A DNA stretch of 64,000 nucleotides from DATBGO01 sp036558005 (GTDB lineage Bacteria; Actinomycetota; Actinomycetes; Streptosporangiales; Streptosporangiaceae): positions 1 to 64,000 of the forward strand of contig DATBGO010000138.1 of the NCBI GenBank assembly GCA_036558005.1. The letters run 5' to 3'. The translations under genes were made by a program, and so were the position numbers. This document shows, one piece after another, positions 53,204 to 60,971 of the stretch (the first letter of the stretch is position 1; each line of letters starts with the position of its first letter). Under the pieces are notes generated by a model. The model did not search any database, was not told where the DNA came from, and worked only from the letters and a program-made list of their open reading frames with translations.

Positions 53204-55570
53204 ATGAGAGTGCCGCGCGCCACCGCCGCCATCGTCGCGGTGTCGGTGGCAGGCGGAGTGCTGAGCTTGCTGGCCGCCGCCGCGCGGCAGCAGGGCTTAG
53301 CGCAGGTCACTAGCGGCCAGTGGATGGTCGCGGCGGCGGTCGGCGCGCTCGCGCTCGGCAGCTGGATGTGGCCGGTGGTGGTGTACCGGGGCGGCGAGTC
53401 GGCCGCGTTTCACATGGACGAGGGCTTCTTCGTGGTCCTCGCCCTGCTGGAGCCGCCGCTGATCACCTTGGGGACGCTGGCGCTGGCGACGGTCGTGGCG
53501 CAGGCGGCCCGGCGGCGCCCGCTGGTCAAGTCGGCGTTCAACGCCGGGCAGGTGCTGACGGCGGCCGGCCTGGGACTGGCGGTCAGCCGGGGCATCGCGG
53601 CCCCCGCGGGCTCACCCACCGCGGGCCAGGCAGGCGCGGTCCTGGCCGGGGTGGCGGTGTACGTCGTCATCAACACGCTCCTGGTCGGCTGCGTCGTGGT
53701 CTCGATGGGGACGAGGTGGCATGACTTCATCAGCGACCTGCGTGGCCAGCTGACCCACGCGGGCGCGGGCGCGCTGGTCGGCGTGGTGCTGGCGCTGGCG
53801 ATCCAGGCGCACCTGTGGGTGCTGGCGCTGGCGATTCCCGGGCTGGTGGTGGAGCGCAGGCTGATCAGCGCCCGGTTCGCGGCGCTGTATGACCGGGCCA
53901 GGATGGAAGGGCTGTACGAGGTGACCCTCGCGGCCAACCGCGGGCTGCGGGAGCAGGCGGTGCTGGACACCATCCTGGGCTCGGTCCGGCGGCTGCTGCG
54001 CAGCCCGGAGGCCAACCTGGCATCGGACGTCCCCGGGCAGGGCGAGCTGGCCGCGCCGATGACCGTGGGCAGCCAGCAGCGCTGGCTGGTGGCGTCGGGC
54101 CGGCGACGGGATGAGCCGTTCGACGAGGCTGACCTGAGCCTGCTGCGGGCGCTGGCCGCGGTGGGCAGCGGCGCGCTCAGCAACGCCGAGCTGTTCCAGC
54201 AGGTCCGGCTGGAGCGCGAGCGGCTGTCGTCGATCACCGTCGAGCTGCACCAGCGGGCCTGCTACGACAGCCTGACTGGCCTGGCGAACCGCCGGCTGCT
54301 GGTGGAGCGGCTCGACCTGGCGCTGCGGCGGTCGGCGCTGGACCGCAAGACGCACGCGCTGATCTTCCTCGACCTGGACCGGTTCAAGAGCATCAACGAC
54401 AGTCTCGGGCACGTGACCGGCGATGAGTTCCTGGTAGCGGTCGGGGCCCGGATGAAGGCGGTGGTGCGCAGCGATGACCTGCTGGCCAGGTTCGGCGGCG
54501 ACGAGTTCGTGGTGCTGCTGGAAGACGTGGCCGGCGTGGAGGAGGCGCTCGCCGCGGCGCGCCGGATCTGCGTCGCCATCCAGCAGCCCATGGTGCTGCC
54601 CGACGGTTATGAGCTGGTGGCCAGCGTGTCGGTCGGCATCGCGCTGACCGAGCCGGGCAAGGCGGCCGACGACGTGCTCCGCAACGCGGACGTGGCGATG
54701 TACGACGCCAAGGTCAAGGGCGGCGGCGGCACCTGCAGGGTGTTCGACAAGGCATCCATGGGCAGCCGCTCGTCGGCCCGGCTGCAGATCGAGGCCGACC
54801 TGCGCAAGGGCCTGGAGCGGGACGAGCTGGAGGTGCACTACCAGCCGTTCTACTCGCTGGCCGAGCGGCGCATCGTGGGCGCGGAGGCGCTGGTGCGCTG
54901 GCGGCACCCCACCAACGGCCTGATCAGGCCCATGCGGTTCATCCCGATGGCCGAGGAGACCGGGCTGATCCTGCCGCTGGCCCAGTGCGTGCTGGACAAG
55001 GCGTGCCGCCAGGTCCGCTCGATCAGGGACCGGCTCGGCGTGGACCTGCCGATCAGCGTGAACCTGTCCCCGCGCCAGTTCCAGGAGAACGGGTTCCTCG
55101 CCCAGGTGACACGGGCCCTGGACGCCATCGGGCTGCCCTCTGAACTGCTGATATTCGAGATCACCGAGTCCATGGTGATGGAGGATCCGGCTGGCGCCGG
55201 GGAGATCATGCGCAAGCTCAGCCGGCTGGGAGTCCGGCTGGCCATCGACGACTTCGGCACCGGCCATTCGTCGCTGGCCTACCTCAAGCAGTTCCCGGTG
55301 CACGAGGTGAAGGTGGACCGGGTGTTCGTGCAGGGGGTCGCGGAGAGCCAGGTGGACTCGGCGATCGTCCGCGCCATCATCGACCTGGCCAACGCCATGG
55401 GCATCGCGGCGGTCGCCGAGGGGGTGGAGACCGAGCACCAGGTCGCCGGGCTCCGGGTGCTCGGCTGTGAGGTCGCGCAGGGCTTCTACTTCTCCCAGCC
55501 CCTGTGCGCCGGGGAGTTCGACGACCTGCTGACCCGTCACTTCACCCAGGTCGCCGCGCCGGCCAGTTAG
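53204..55570 (+). CDS. Diguanylate cyclase/phosphodiesterase (GGDEF-EAL) membrane protein
   Basis: A 788-residue c-di-GMP enzyme. The first ~215 residues hold about six to eight membrane helices. A GAF-like or HAMP-like stretch follows (LREQAVLDTILGSVRRLLRS). The GGDEF domain (~360-515) keeps FGGDEFVVLLEDV, so cyclase activity is possible, and the EAL domain (~535-780) keeps EALVRW, NLSPRQF, DDFGTGHSSLAYLKQF and EGVETEHQ, so phosphodiesterase activity is also possible. Which dominates cannot be read from the sequence. It lies 24 bp after the subtilase gene. Confidence 0.93.
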   Translation: MRVPRATAAIVAVSVAGGVLSLLAAAARQQGLAQVTSGQWMVAAAVGALALGSWMWPVVVYRGGESAAFHMDEGFFVVLALLEPPLITLGTLALATVVAQAARRRPLVKSAFNAGQVLTAAGLGLAVSRGIAAPAGSPTAGQAGAVLAGVAVYVVINTLLVGCVVVSMGTRWHDFISDLRGQLTHAGAGALVGVVLALAIQAHLWVLALAIPGLVVERRLISARFAALYDRARMEGLYEVTLAANRGLREQAVLDTILGSVRRLLRSPEANLASDVPGQGELAAPMTVGSQQRWLVASGRRRDEPFDEADLSLLRALAAVGSGALSNAELFQQVRLERERLSSITVELHQRACYDSLTGLANRRLLVERLDLALRRSALDRKTHALIFLDLDRFKSINDSLGHVTGDEFLVAVGARMKAVVRSDDLLARFGGDEFVVLLEDVAGVEEALAAARRICVAIQQPMVLPDGYELVASVSVGIALTEPGKAADDVLRNADVAMYDAKVKGGGGTCRVFDKASMGSRSSARLQIEADLRKGLERDELEVHYQPFYSLAERRIVGAEALVRWRHPTNGLIRPMRFIPMAEETGLILPLAQCVLDKACRQVRSIRDRLGVDLPISVNLSPRQFQENGFLAQVTRALDAIGLPSELLIFEITESMVMEDPAGAGEIMRKLSRLGVRLAIDDFGTGHSSLAYLKQFPVHEVKVDRVFVQGVAESQVDSAIVRAIIDLANAMGIAAVAEGVETEHQVAGLRVLGCEVAQGFYFSQPLCAGEFDDLLTRHFTQVAAPAS

Positions 55571-55615
55571 GGCCTGCCGGGATCTGCCGGGGGACCGGCG
55601 CCGCCGCGGCTTGCG

Positions 55616-55663
55616 GCCGGCCGCCCTGAGCGGCGGCCGGCGGGCCCCGCGAAGGGCCCGCCG
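55616..55663. terminator. Two overlapping stem-loops between convergent genes
   Basis: GCCGGCCGCC-N6-GGCGGCCGGC (55616-55641) and CGGCGGGCCC-N6-GGGCCCGCCG (55638-55663) are both perfect 10-bp stems and share four bases, so they cannot form together. They lie between the end of the GGDEF-EAL gene and the end of the small secreted peptide gene and probably terminate both. No T-tract is seen. Confidence 0.65.
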
Positions 55664-55745
55664 ACGCCCCCGTCGCAGCGAAGCTGGGAACCGGTAGCTG
55701 CGGTTTCAGCCTGCGACGTCGGTCTTCCGTATGCCTACCGGCAGG

Positions 55746-55922
55746 TCAGACGCACGCGTGCAGCACGTCGTCCCAGTTCGTTCCGAACGGGCAGGTCTGG
55801 CTGGCGACCGCGGAGCTCGCCTGGTGCGCCGTCGTGGCGGAGGCGGGGGCCGAGCCGCCGGCGGCCAGGACGGCCGCGGTCAGCAGGACGGGGGTCAGGC
55901 AGTAACGGCAGAGTGCGCGCAT
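55746..55922 (-). CDS. Small secreted peptide with two cysteines
   Basis: A 58-residue protein: a signal peptide of ~30 residues (LLTAAVLAAGGSAPASA) and a mature part ending CPFGTNWDDVLHACV, with two cysteines spaced 13 residues that may form a disulfide. An AAAGGA site lies seven bases before the ATG, so it is a real small gene. Its family is unknown to me. It is divergent from the NUDIX-HTH gene and shares its twin operator-like sites. Confidence 0.6.
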   Translation of the reverse strand: MRALCRYCLTPVLLTAAVLAAGGSAPASATTAHQASSAVASQTCPFGTNWDDVLHACV

Positions 55923-56135
55923 GGCATTTTTCCTTTCGGGATTTGGGAGCGGGCACATCGGTGAAGGGAGGCACACGCGCTCTCCGCCGCCTGGCCAGGG
56001 GCGGAGCAGGAGCTGGCCGGCTCCCGCGCAGTGCCTTTGCGCGCGCGACTGGAATCCGGCGGGCCAGCCTGCGGCCAGCCGGTCCGTAAGGCCTGCACGG
56101 TCCGGTCGTACGCCACGGTCCGGCAAGAACCTTAC

Positions 56136-56148
56136 TGTCATCTAGACA
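56136..56148. promoter_or_regulatory. TGTC-N5-GACA site 1
   Basis: TGTC (56136-56139) and GACA (56145-56148) form an inverted repeat. The wider block starting CTTACTGTC at 56131 recurs inverted at site 2. Confidence 0.65.
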
Positions 56149-56169
56149 TTAACTAGTTCTACGCCTTTA

Positions 56170-56182
56170 TGTCAAGGCGACA
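56170..56182. promoter_or_regulatory. TGTC-N5-GACA site 2
   Basis: TGTC (56170-56173) and GACA (56179-56182) form an inverted repeat 18 bp before the NUDIX-HTH ATG. Read on the minus strand, the extended block is CTTACTGTC followed by GACAT, the same as site 1. Confidence 0.65.
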
Positions 56183-56200
56183 GTAAGCTATGCTCGGCGC

Positions 56201-56902
56201 ATGATCGATCGCGACCGGCTGCTCCTGCATCTCACCGTTGACCTGGCGATCCTGACCGTCCGGGAGAACCGGCTGCAGGTCCTGGTCATCGAGCGGGCCA
56301 ACGAGCCCTACCGCGGGCAGGCCGCGCTGCCCGGGGGATTCCTGCGGGCGGGCGAGGACCTGCGCGCGGCCGCCGAGCGTGAGCTGGGCGAGGAGACCGG
56401 CCTCGATGGCGGTGCCCTGCACCTTGAGCAGCTCGCCACCTACGGTGCCCCGGGCCGCGACCCGCGGGGCCGGATCGTCAGCGTGGCGTACCTGGCGATC
56501 GCCCCGGACCTGCCGGTGCCCGCCGCGGGCTCAGATGCGCGCAGCGCCCGCTGGATGCCGGCCAGCGAGGCCCGCGGAAGGCTCGCCTTCGACCACAACC
56601 AGATTCTGGACGAGGCCATCGAGCGGGCCAGGATCAGGCTGGAACTCACCACCCTGGCCACCGCGTTCTGCGGCCCCAGCTTCACCATCGGCGACCTGCG
56701 CAACGTCTATGAGGTGGTCTGGGACACCCCGCTCGACCCGCGGAACTTCAGCAGGAAGGTCGCCCACACCCAGGGCTTCGTCCAGCCGACCGGCGGCAGG
56801 CGGGTGCCCGCCACCGGCCGTCCCGCGCTGCTCTACCGGCGCGGCCCCGCGGAGGCGCTCAGCCCGCCGCTGATGCGCAACCCCGAACGGGCCGCCTCCT
56901 AG
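56201..56902 (+). CDS. nrtR: NUDIX-HTH transcriptional regulator (NrtR-like)
   Basis: A 233-residue protein with a NUDIX domain (residues ~5-140) and a C-terminal winged helix (SFTIGDLRNVYEVVWDTPLDPRNFSRKV), the layout of NrtR, which represses NAD synthesis and salvage genes and responds to ADP-ribose. The NUDIX box is complete (G46, E52, R60-E61, E64-E65 and G67), so catalytic activity may be retained, unlike many NrtR proteins. Twin TGTC/GACA sites before it suggest autoregulation, and a similar palindrome precedes pncA at 31.5 kb. The stop overlaps the end of the AfsR-like gene by four bases. The gene symbol is by similarity only. Confidence 0.82.
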   Translation: MIDRDRLLLHLTVDLAILTVRENRLQVLVIERANEPYRGQAALPGGFLRAGEDLRAAAERELGEETGLDGGALHLEQLATYGAPGRDPRGRIVSVAYLAIAPDLPVPAAGSDARSARWMPASEARGRLAFDHNQILDEAIERARIRLELTTLATAFCGPSFTIGDLRNVYEVVWDTPLDPRNFSRKVAHTQGFVQPTGGRRVPATGRPALLYRRGPAEALSPPLMRNPERAAS

Positions 56903-59900
56903 CCGCCGGGACGGCGGAGCCGGTCCTCGGCGGGCAGCCCTGCTTCCTCATACAGGGCCTCGACCCGCGCCCACGCCGCGCTGGCCGCCACGGCATCGCC
57001 CCGCCCGGACAGGAAACTGGCCAGCTCGGCCAGCGCCCGCGCCGCCTGCCGCGCCGCCCCGCAGCCGGTGAACACGGCCACCGCCCGGTTCAGCGCGGCT
57101 ACCTGCCCGGCTGGCTGCCCCCGCGCACCCTCCAGGCTGGCCACCGACATCAGGACCCGGCCCTCAAGCACCGCGTCCGAGCCTGCCTGTGCCCGCTCGG
57201 CCGCCATGGCCAGGTGACGCGCCGCGGCGTCGTAGTCGCCCCGGCGCAGGGCCAGCTCGCCCTGGCCGTGCTGGGCATAGGCCAGCCCGATGCCGGGCCT
57301 GCCGGAGCAGACCTCAAGGACCTTGCCGAACGCTATCTGGGCGCCGGCCAGGTCATCAACGGCCAGGCACGCCGCACCGACCCAGTACTGTGCCTGCGCG
57401 ATCAGCCGCGGAACGCCAAGCTCGTCGGCGATGACCGCGGCGTCCGCGAGCGCCCGCCGGGCGTCCTGGTCGTTGCCGAGCTCGAGATGGGACTGGCCGA
57501 TGAAGCGCAGCGCCTGCCACTGCCCGACCACGTCACCAGCGGCGGCGTACAAGGCCAGCGCCTCGCTGAGCAGCCGGAGCGGCCGGGTCAGGTGACCGCG
57601 CCGCCGCAGCGCGTTGGCCAGCGTGCGCAGCGCGATGGCCTGGCCGTGCTGGTCACCGGCGGCGGCCAGCAGGCTGACCGCGCGCTCCAGTTCGGCCGGG
57701 CCCGAGGTGCTCGCGGCCCGGCGGCTGGCGACCAGGGCCGGCTGGTTGAGGCAGGCCAGCACGATTCCCTCGCCGCGCTGGCTGCCCGAGCGCTGGCAGG
57801 CGGCCAGCGCCACCTCGTGGGTGGCGTACCAGTCGTCGAAATAGCCGCCGACGTTGTACAACTCGTGCGCGGATACGGCCAGGTCCCAGCAGATGTCGGT
57901 CAGCCCGAGCGCGGCGCAGTGGTCGACGGCCGTGCGGATGTTCGGCAGTTCCTTCTCGAACCACTCCAGCGGATCCGCGTCGACTTCGCTGAGCACCTCG
58001 GGTGGCGCCCGCCAGTCAGCGACCGCGCTGTGTATCACCTCGAAGTCACCCTTGTACAGCCGCACGTGCGCCCGCCGGACCAGGGTGAGCAGCGCGCGGT
58101 ATACCTGTGCGGCCAGGGCGGAATGGTCACCGGGCAACCCGGCTAGCGCCCGGCGCCTGGCGTACTCCCTGGTCAGATCGTGCAGCCCGTGCCGTGCCTC
58201 GGCCGGCCCTGAGGTGATCATGAAACTGGCGGCCAGCTGGGCGAGCGCCGCGGCCGCGTCGTCCGCGCTGCCGTCGAGCACGGCCACGGCCGTCCACAGG
58301 CCAAACCCGGTCAGCGGCAGCGCGCCCAGCCCGAGGAACAGCCGTCCAGCGTCCGTGTCCAGGCGCTCGAACCCGGCGCCGATGGTACGGGCCACGTTGA
58401 GGTCCCGGTACTCGAACGCCGCCGGTCCCTGCGCCGCCAGGCGGCGGGCGAGGTCCGCGGTCGGCCGGTGCTGGTCACGGACCCGCAGCGCGCCCGCGAT
58501 ACGCAGCGCCAGCGGCAGTCCCCCGCACAGCGCGACCACCTGGCCGACGGCGTCCAGTTCATGATCCAGGCGCAGGCCCGAGCGCTGCACCACGCTCAGG
58601 AACAGCCTGGTCGCCGCCGCCGGCTCCAGCGGCTCCAGCGGCGCCATGTGGTGCGCGTCGCTGATCTCGGGCAGCCGCTGGCGCGCGGTGACCAGCACCG
58701 CGCACCCGGGATTGGCTGGCACAAGCTCGCTGACCTGCATGCCGTCGGCGACGTCGTCGAGGACGACCAGCACCCGCCGGTCGGCGAGCAGTGTCCGGTA
58801 TGCCGCCAGCCGCTCGGCTTTGGTCTCCGGCACCCGCGACACCTCGAACGCGCGCAGGATCTGAGCCAGGATCTCCCCGGTCGCGGCCGCGCCGTCACGG
58901 CTGCCATGCAGCTCCAGGTACAGCTGGCCGTCGGGGTAGTGGTCCATGGAGTCGTGCGCGACGCGCACGGCCAGTGCCGTCTTGCCGATCCCGCCCGGCC
59001 CGGAGATGACCACGACCGGCACCGCCGGAGCGGGATCGCGGCGCAGCAGCCAGGTGGCCTCGGCGGCCAGGTCGTCCCGCGCGACCAGCTCCGGCGGCCG
59101 GGGCAGCTGCCTGGGCACGCCGCCCGGCCTGCGCGGCGACGGCGGCCGCGGCAGCGGCACGGCACGCCTGGCTAGCTGTGACTCGGCGGCCGCGGCCGCC
59201 TTCTGGTCACCCCGTGCGATCGCGAAATGGAAGGTGCGCAGCAGCGCCTCCGGCGTCCCGCCGGTCTCCTGCGCCAGTGCTTCCCGGTGCCGCTCGTAGG
59301 CCGTGGCCGCGTCGGTCAGGTGCCCGCACCAGTACTGGGCCAGCACGAGTTGCTCGGCCAGCCGGCCATCAGCGGGGTAGAAGCCGGCCACCGAGATCAG
59401 CTCGTCCAGCACCAGCTCATGATTGCCTCGCCCGAGTTCCAGCCCGAACAGCCGCACCGCGGCGCGCCGGTGCCGCTGTTCGAGCGCCAGGGTTTCCTGG
59501 CGTAACGCTTCGGTGGGCACATTCGACAGCGGATGCGGTCCGCGCCACAGCCCCAGCGCCCGCCGGAGGCAGCCGATCTCATCGGCGCCGCGATGCTCGG
59601 CGGCGGCCTCCTGCGCCTGCCGCACCAGCCGCTGGAAGAGCAGGGCATCGACGTCGTCGTCGGCGACCCTCAGCTCGTAGCCGAACCTGGAGTGGGTCCG
59701 CAGGTCGTCCCGGCGGCCGGCCTGGCCGAGGACGTCGCGCACCGCCATCACCCGCTTGTGCAGCTGCGCTTCCCTGACGTCATCACTGCCCCACACGGTG
59801 CGGATCAGGTCGGCCTTGGAGATCCGCCGGTTGGCGTTGATCAGGAGCGCGGCCAGCACGACCAGCGTCAGGCCCACGGGCAGGTCGGTTAACTGGCCAT

Positions 59901-59940
59901 CCTGCCCGATCTGCAGTTCCCCCAGCAGCCGGTAGATCAC
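56899..59940 (-). CDS. AfsR/SARP-like regulator with NB-ARC and TPR domains
   Basis: A 1013-residue regulator. Residues ~1-90 form a SARP-type winged helix (ISKADLIRTVWGSDDVREAQLHKRVMAVRDVLG), residues ~100-245 a bacterial transcriptional activation (BTAD) domain, ~290-560 an NB-ARC NTPase (P-loop GPGGIGKT near 316, LVVLDDVAD Walker B, GLPLALR) and the rest TPR-like helices. AfsR-type proteins switch on antibiotic or developmental genes when the NTPase changes state. Start is GTG behind GGGAGG. Its end overlaps the NrtR-like gene by four bases on the opposite strand. No biosynthetic cluster is in the window; the nearest possible target is the divergent NERD-like gene. Confidence 0.88.
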   Translation of the reverse strand: MIYRLLGELQIGQDGQLTDLPVGLTLVVLAALLINANRRISKADLIRTVWGSDDVREAQLHKRVMAVRDVLGQAGRRDDLRTHSRFGYELRVADDDVDALLFQRLVRQAQEAAAEHRGADEIGCLRRALGLWRGPHPLSNVPTEALRQETLALEQRHRRAAVRLFGLELGRGNHELVLDELISVAGFYPADGRLAEQLVLAQYWCGHLTDAATAYERHREALAQETGGTPEALLRTFHFAIARGDQKAAAAAESQLARRAVPLPRPPSPRRPGGVPRQLPRPPELVARDDLAAEATWLLRRDPAPAVPVVVISGPGGIGKTALAVRVAHDSMDHYPDGQLYLELHGSRDGAAATGEILAQILRAFEVSRVPETKAERLAAYRTLLADRRVLVVLDDVADGMQVSELVPANPGCAVLVTARQRLPEISDAHHMAPLEPLEPAAATRLFLSVVQRSGLRLDHELDAVGQVVALCGGLPLALRIAGALRVRDQHRPTADLARRLAAQGPAAFEYRDLNVARTIGAGFERLDTDAGRLFLGLGALPLTGFGLWTAVAVLDGSADDAAAALAQLAASFMITSGPAEARHGLHDLTREYARRRALAGLPGDHSALAAQVYRALLTLVRRAHVRLYKGDFEVIHSAVADWRAPPEVLSEVDADPLEWFEKELPNIRTAVDHCAALGLTDICWDLAVSAHELYNVGGYFDDWYATHEVALAACQRSGSQRGEGIVLACLNQPALVASRRAASTSGPAELERAVSLLAAAGDQHGQAIALRTLANALRRRGHLTRPLRLLSEALALYAAAGDVVGQWQALRFIGQSHLELGNDQDARRALADAAVIADELGVPRLIAQAQYWVGAACLAVDDLAGAQIAFGKVLEVCSGRPGIGLAYAQHGQGELALRRGDYDAAARHLAMAAERAQAGSDAVLEGRVLMSVASLEGARGQPAGQVAALNRAVAVFTGCGAARQAARALAELASFLSGRGDAVAASAAWARVEALYEEAGLPAEDRLRRPGG

Positions 59941-60123
59941 GAGCGCCTCCCGCCGGGACGCACCATGCCGTCCTCACAGGGTTCATCGAAGGTGCGCGCG
60001 CGGCGACGCCGGTCCGCGCGCACAGGAAGCAAGACGGAAGTTTACCGGTAGTTTTCCGTGCTGGGATTGCCATTGGTGATCAAACAGCAACTAATGGTGA
60101 CGGCGGTAGACGGTGGAAGCGAC

Positions 60124-60798
60124 ATGATCAGGCTGCTGACTCGCCGGAACCGTGCTCAGGTCAGCCAGGCCGCGTTATCGCCCAGCCGGTACCACGGGAG
60201 CCTCGACGCGATCACCGACAGCGAGCGGCGGGCGTTACGCCCGATCGGCCTCAGTGCCTACGAGGTGGCGGTCCGGACCGGGGCGTTACTCGCCGTCCTC
60301 GCGGCCGTTCCCGGCGTCCGGATCTTCCAGGGTGTCCGCGCCGCGGACGGCGACTTGCCGCGCATCGCGCACGCGGTCAGCGCCGGACGGCGGCTGCTGC
60401 TCGTTGAGTCGGTGGCGTGGCCGCCGGGCCGGTACGCCGCCGCCGCGAACGGCCGGATCTACTGCGACGGCGCCTACACCGGGCAGTCAGTCCGCCCGCT
60501 GCTGGCCGCGGTCCGGTACTGGCGGGCGACCCTGCCGCCGCGCCATCAGGTGCGGGCGCTGATCGTGGTGCACCTGATCACCGAGGGAGCCCTGGCGCTG
60601 CCATCGGCCGGGCCAGATCTGGGCTGGATCCGAGCCGATGACGCGGCCAGCGGGCTGCGGGTCTTCCTGCCGCGACGGCGCCAGGCGATCAGCAGCGGTG
60701 CGGTCGCGGTCCTGGTCGCGGCGACCGAGGCTGGCGCTGGCGTCAGCCGGGGCGGTCCGCGGGGCGACTTTCGGTACGGCGAGGAAGAAATCCGGTAG
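60124..60798 (+). CDS. Hypothetical protein with possible degenerate NERD-like region
   Basis: A 224-residue protein. Residues ~50-170 resemble a nuclease-related (NERD) fold: GVRIFQGVRAADGDLPRIAHAVSAGRRLLLVESVAWPPGRY, where the usual acidic-x-Lys pair reads V-E-S, so catalysis is doubtful. The ATG at 60124 has GGTGGAAG upstream; an earlier GTG (60058) is possible. It is divergent from the AfsR-like gene. The assignment rests on pattern only. Confidence 0.55.
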   Translation: MIRLLTRRNRAQVSQAALSPSRYHGSLDAITDSERRALRPIGLSAYEVAVRTGALLAVLAAVPGVRIFQGVRAADGDLPRIAHAVSAGRRLLLVESVAWPPGRYAAAANGRIYCDGAYTGQSVRPLLAAVRYWRATLPPRHQVRALIVVHLITEGALALPSAGPDLGWIRADDAASGLRVFLPRRRQAISSGAVAVLVAATEAGAGVSRGGPRGDFRYGEEEIR

Positions 60799-60971
60799 AA
60801 CGACGCGGCAGGCTTGATGCGGTATCCGCGACCAGCTGCGGTAAGCCGGCGCCGCCTGCCGTGGGGGGACGAGCCCGGCTGGCCCGGGTACTGGGCCCGG
60901 TCACGAGTGAGGCTCCTCGCTGCCGCACGTGACCGGGCCCGCTGCCGTCTGGCCCGCTGCTGGCCGGGCTG

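Larger units (their letters stand above)
55923..56200. promoter_or_regulatory. Divergent control region of the small peptide and the NrtR-like gene
   Basis: A 278-bp region with no gene. The 56131-56190 part is AT-rich and contains two copies, in opposite orientation, of CTTACTGTC followed by GACATNAA (see the two operator entries). Confidence 0.55.
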
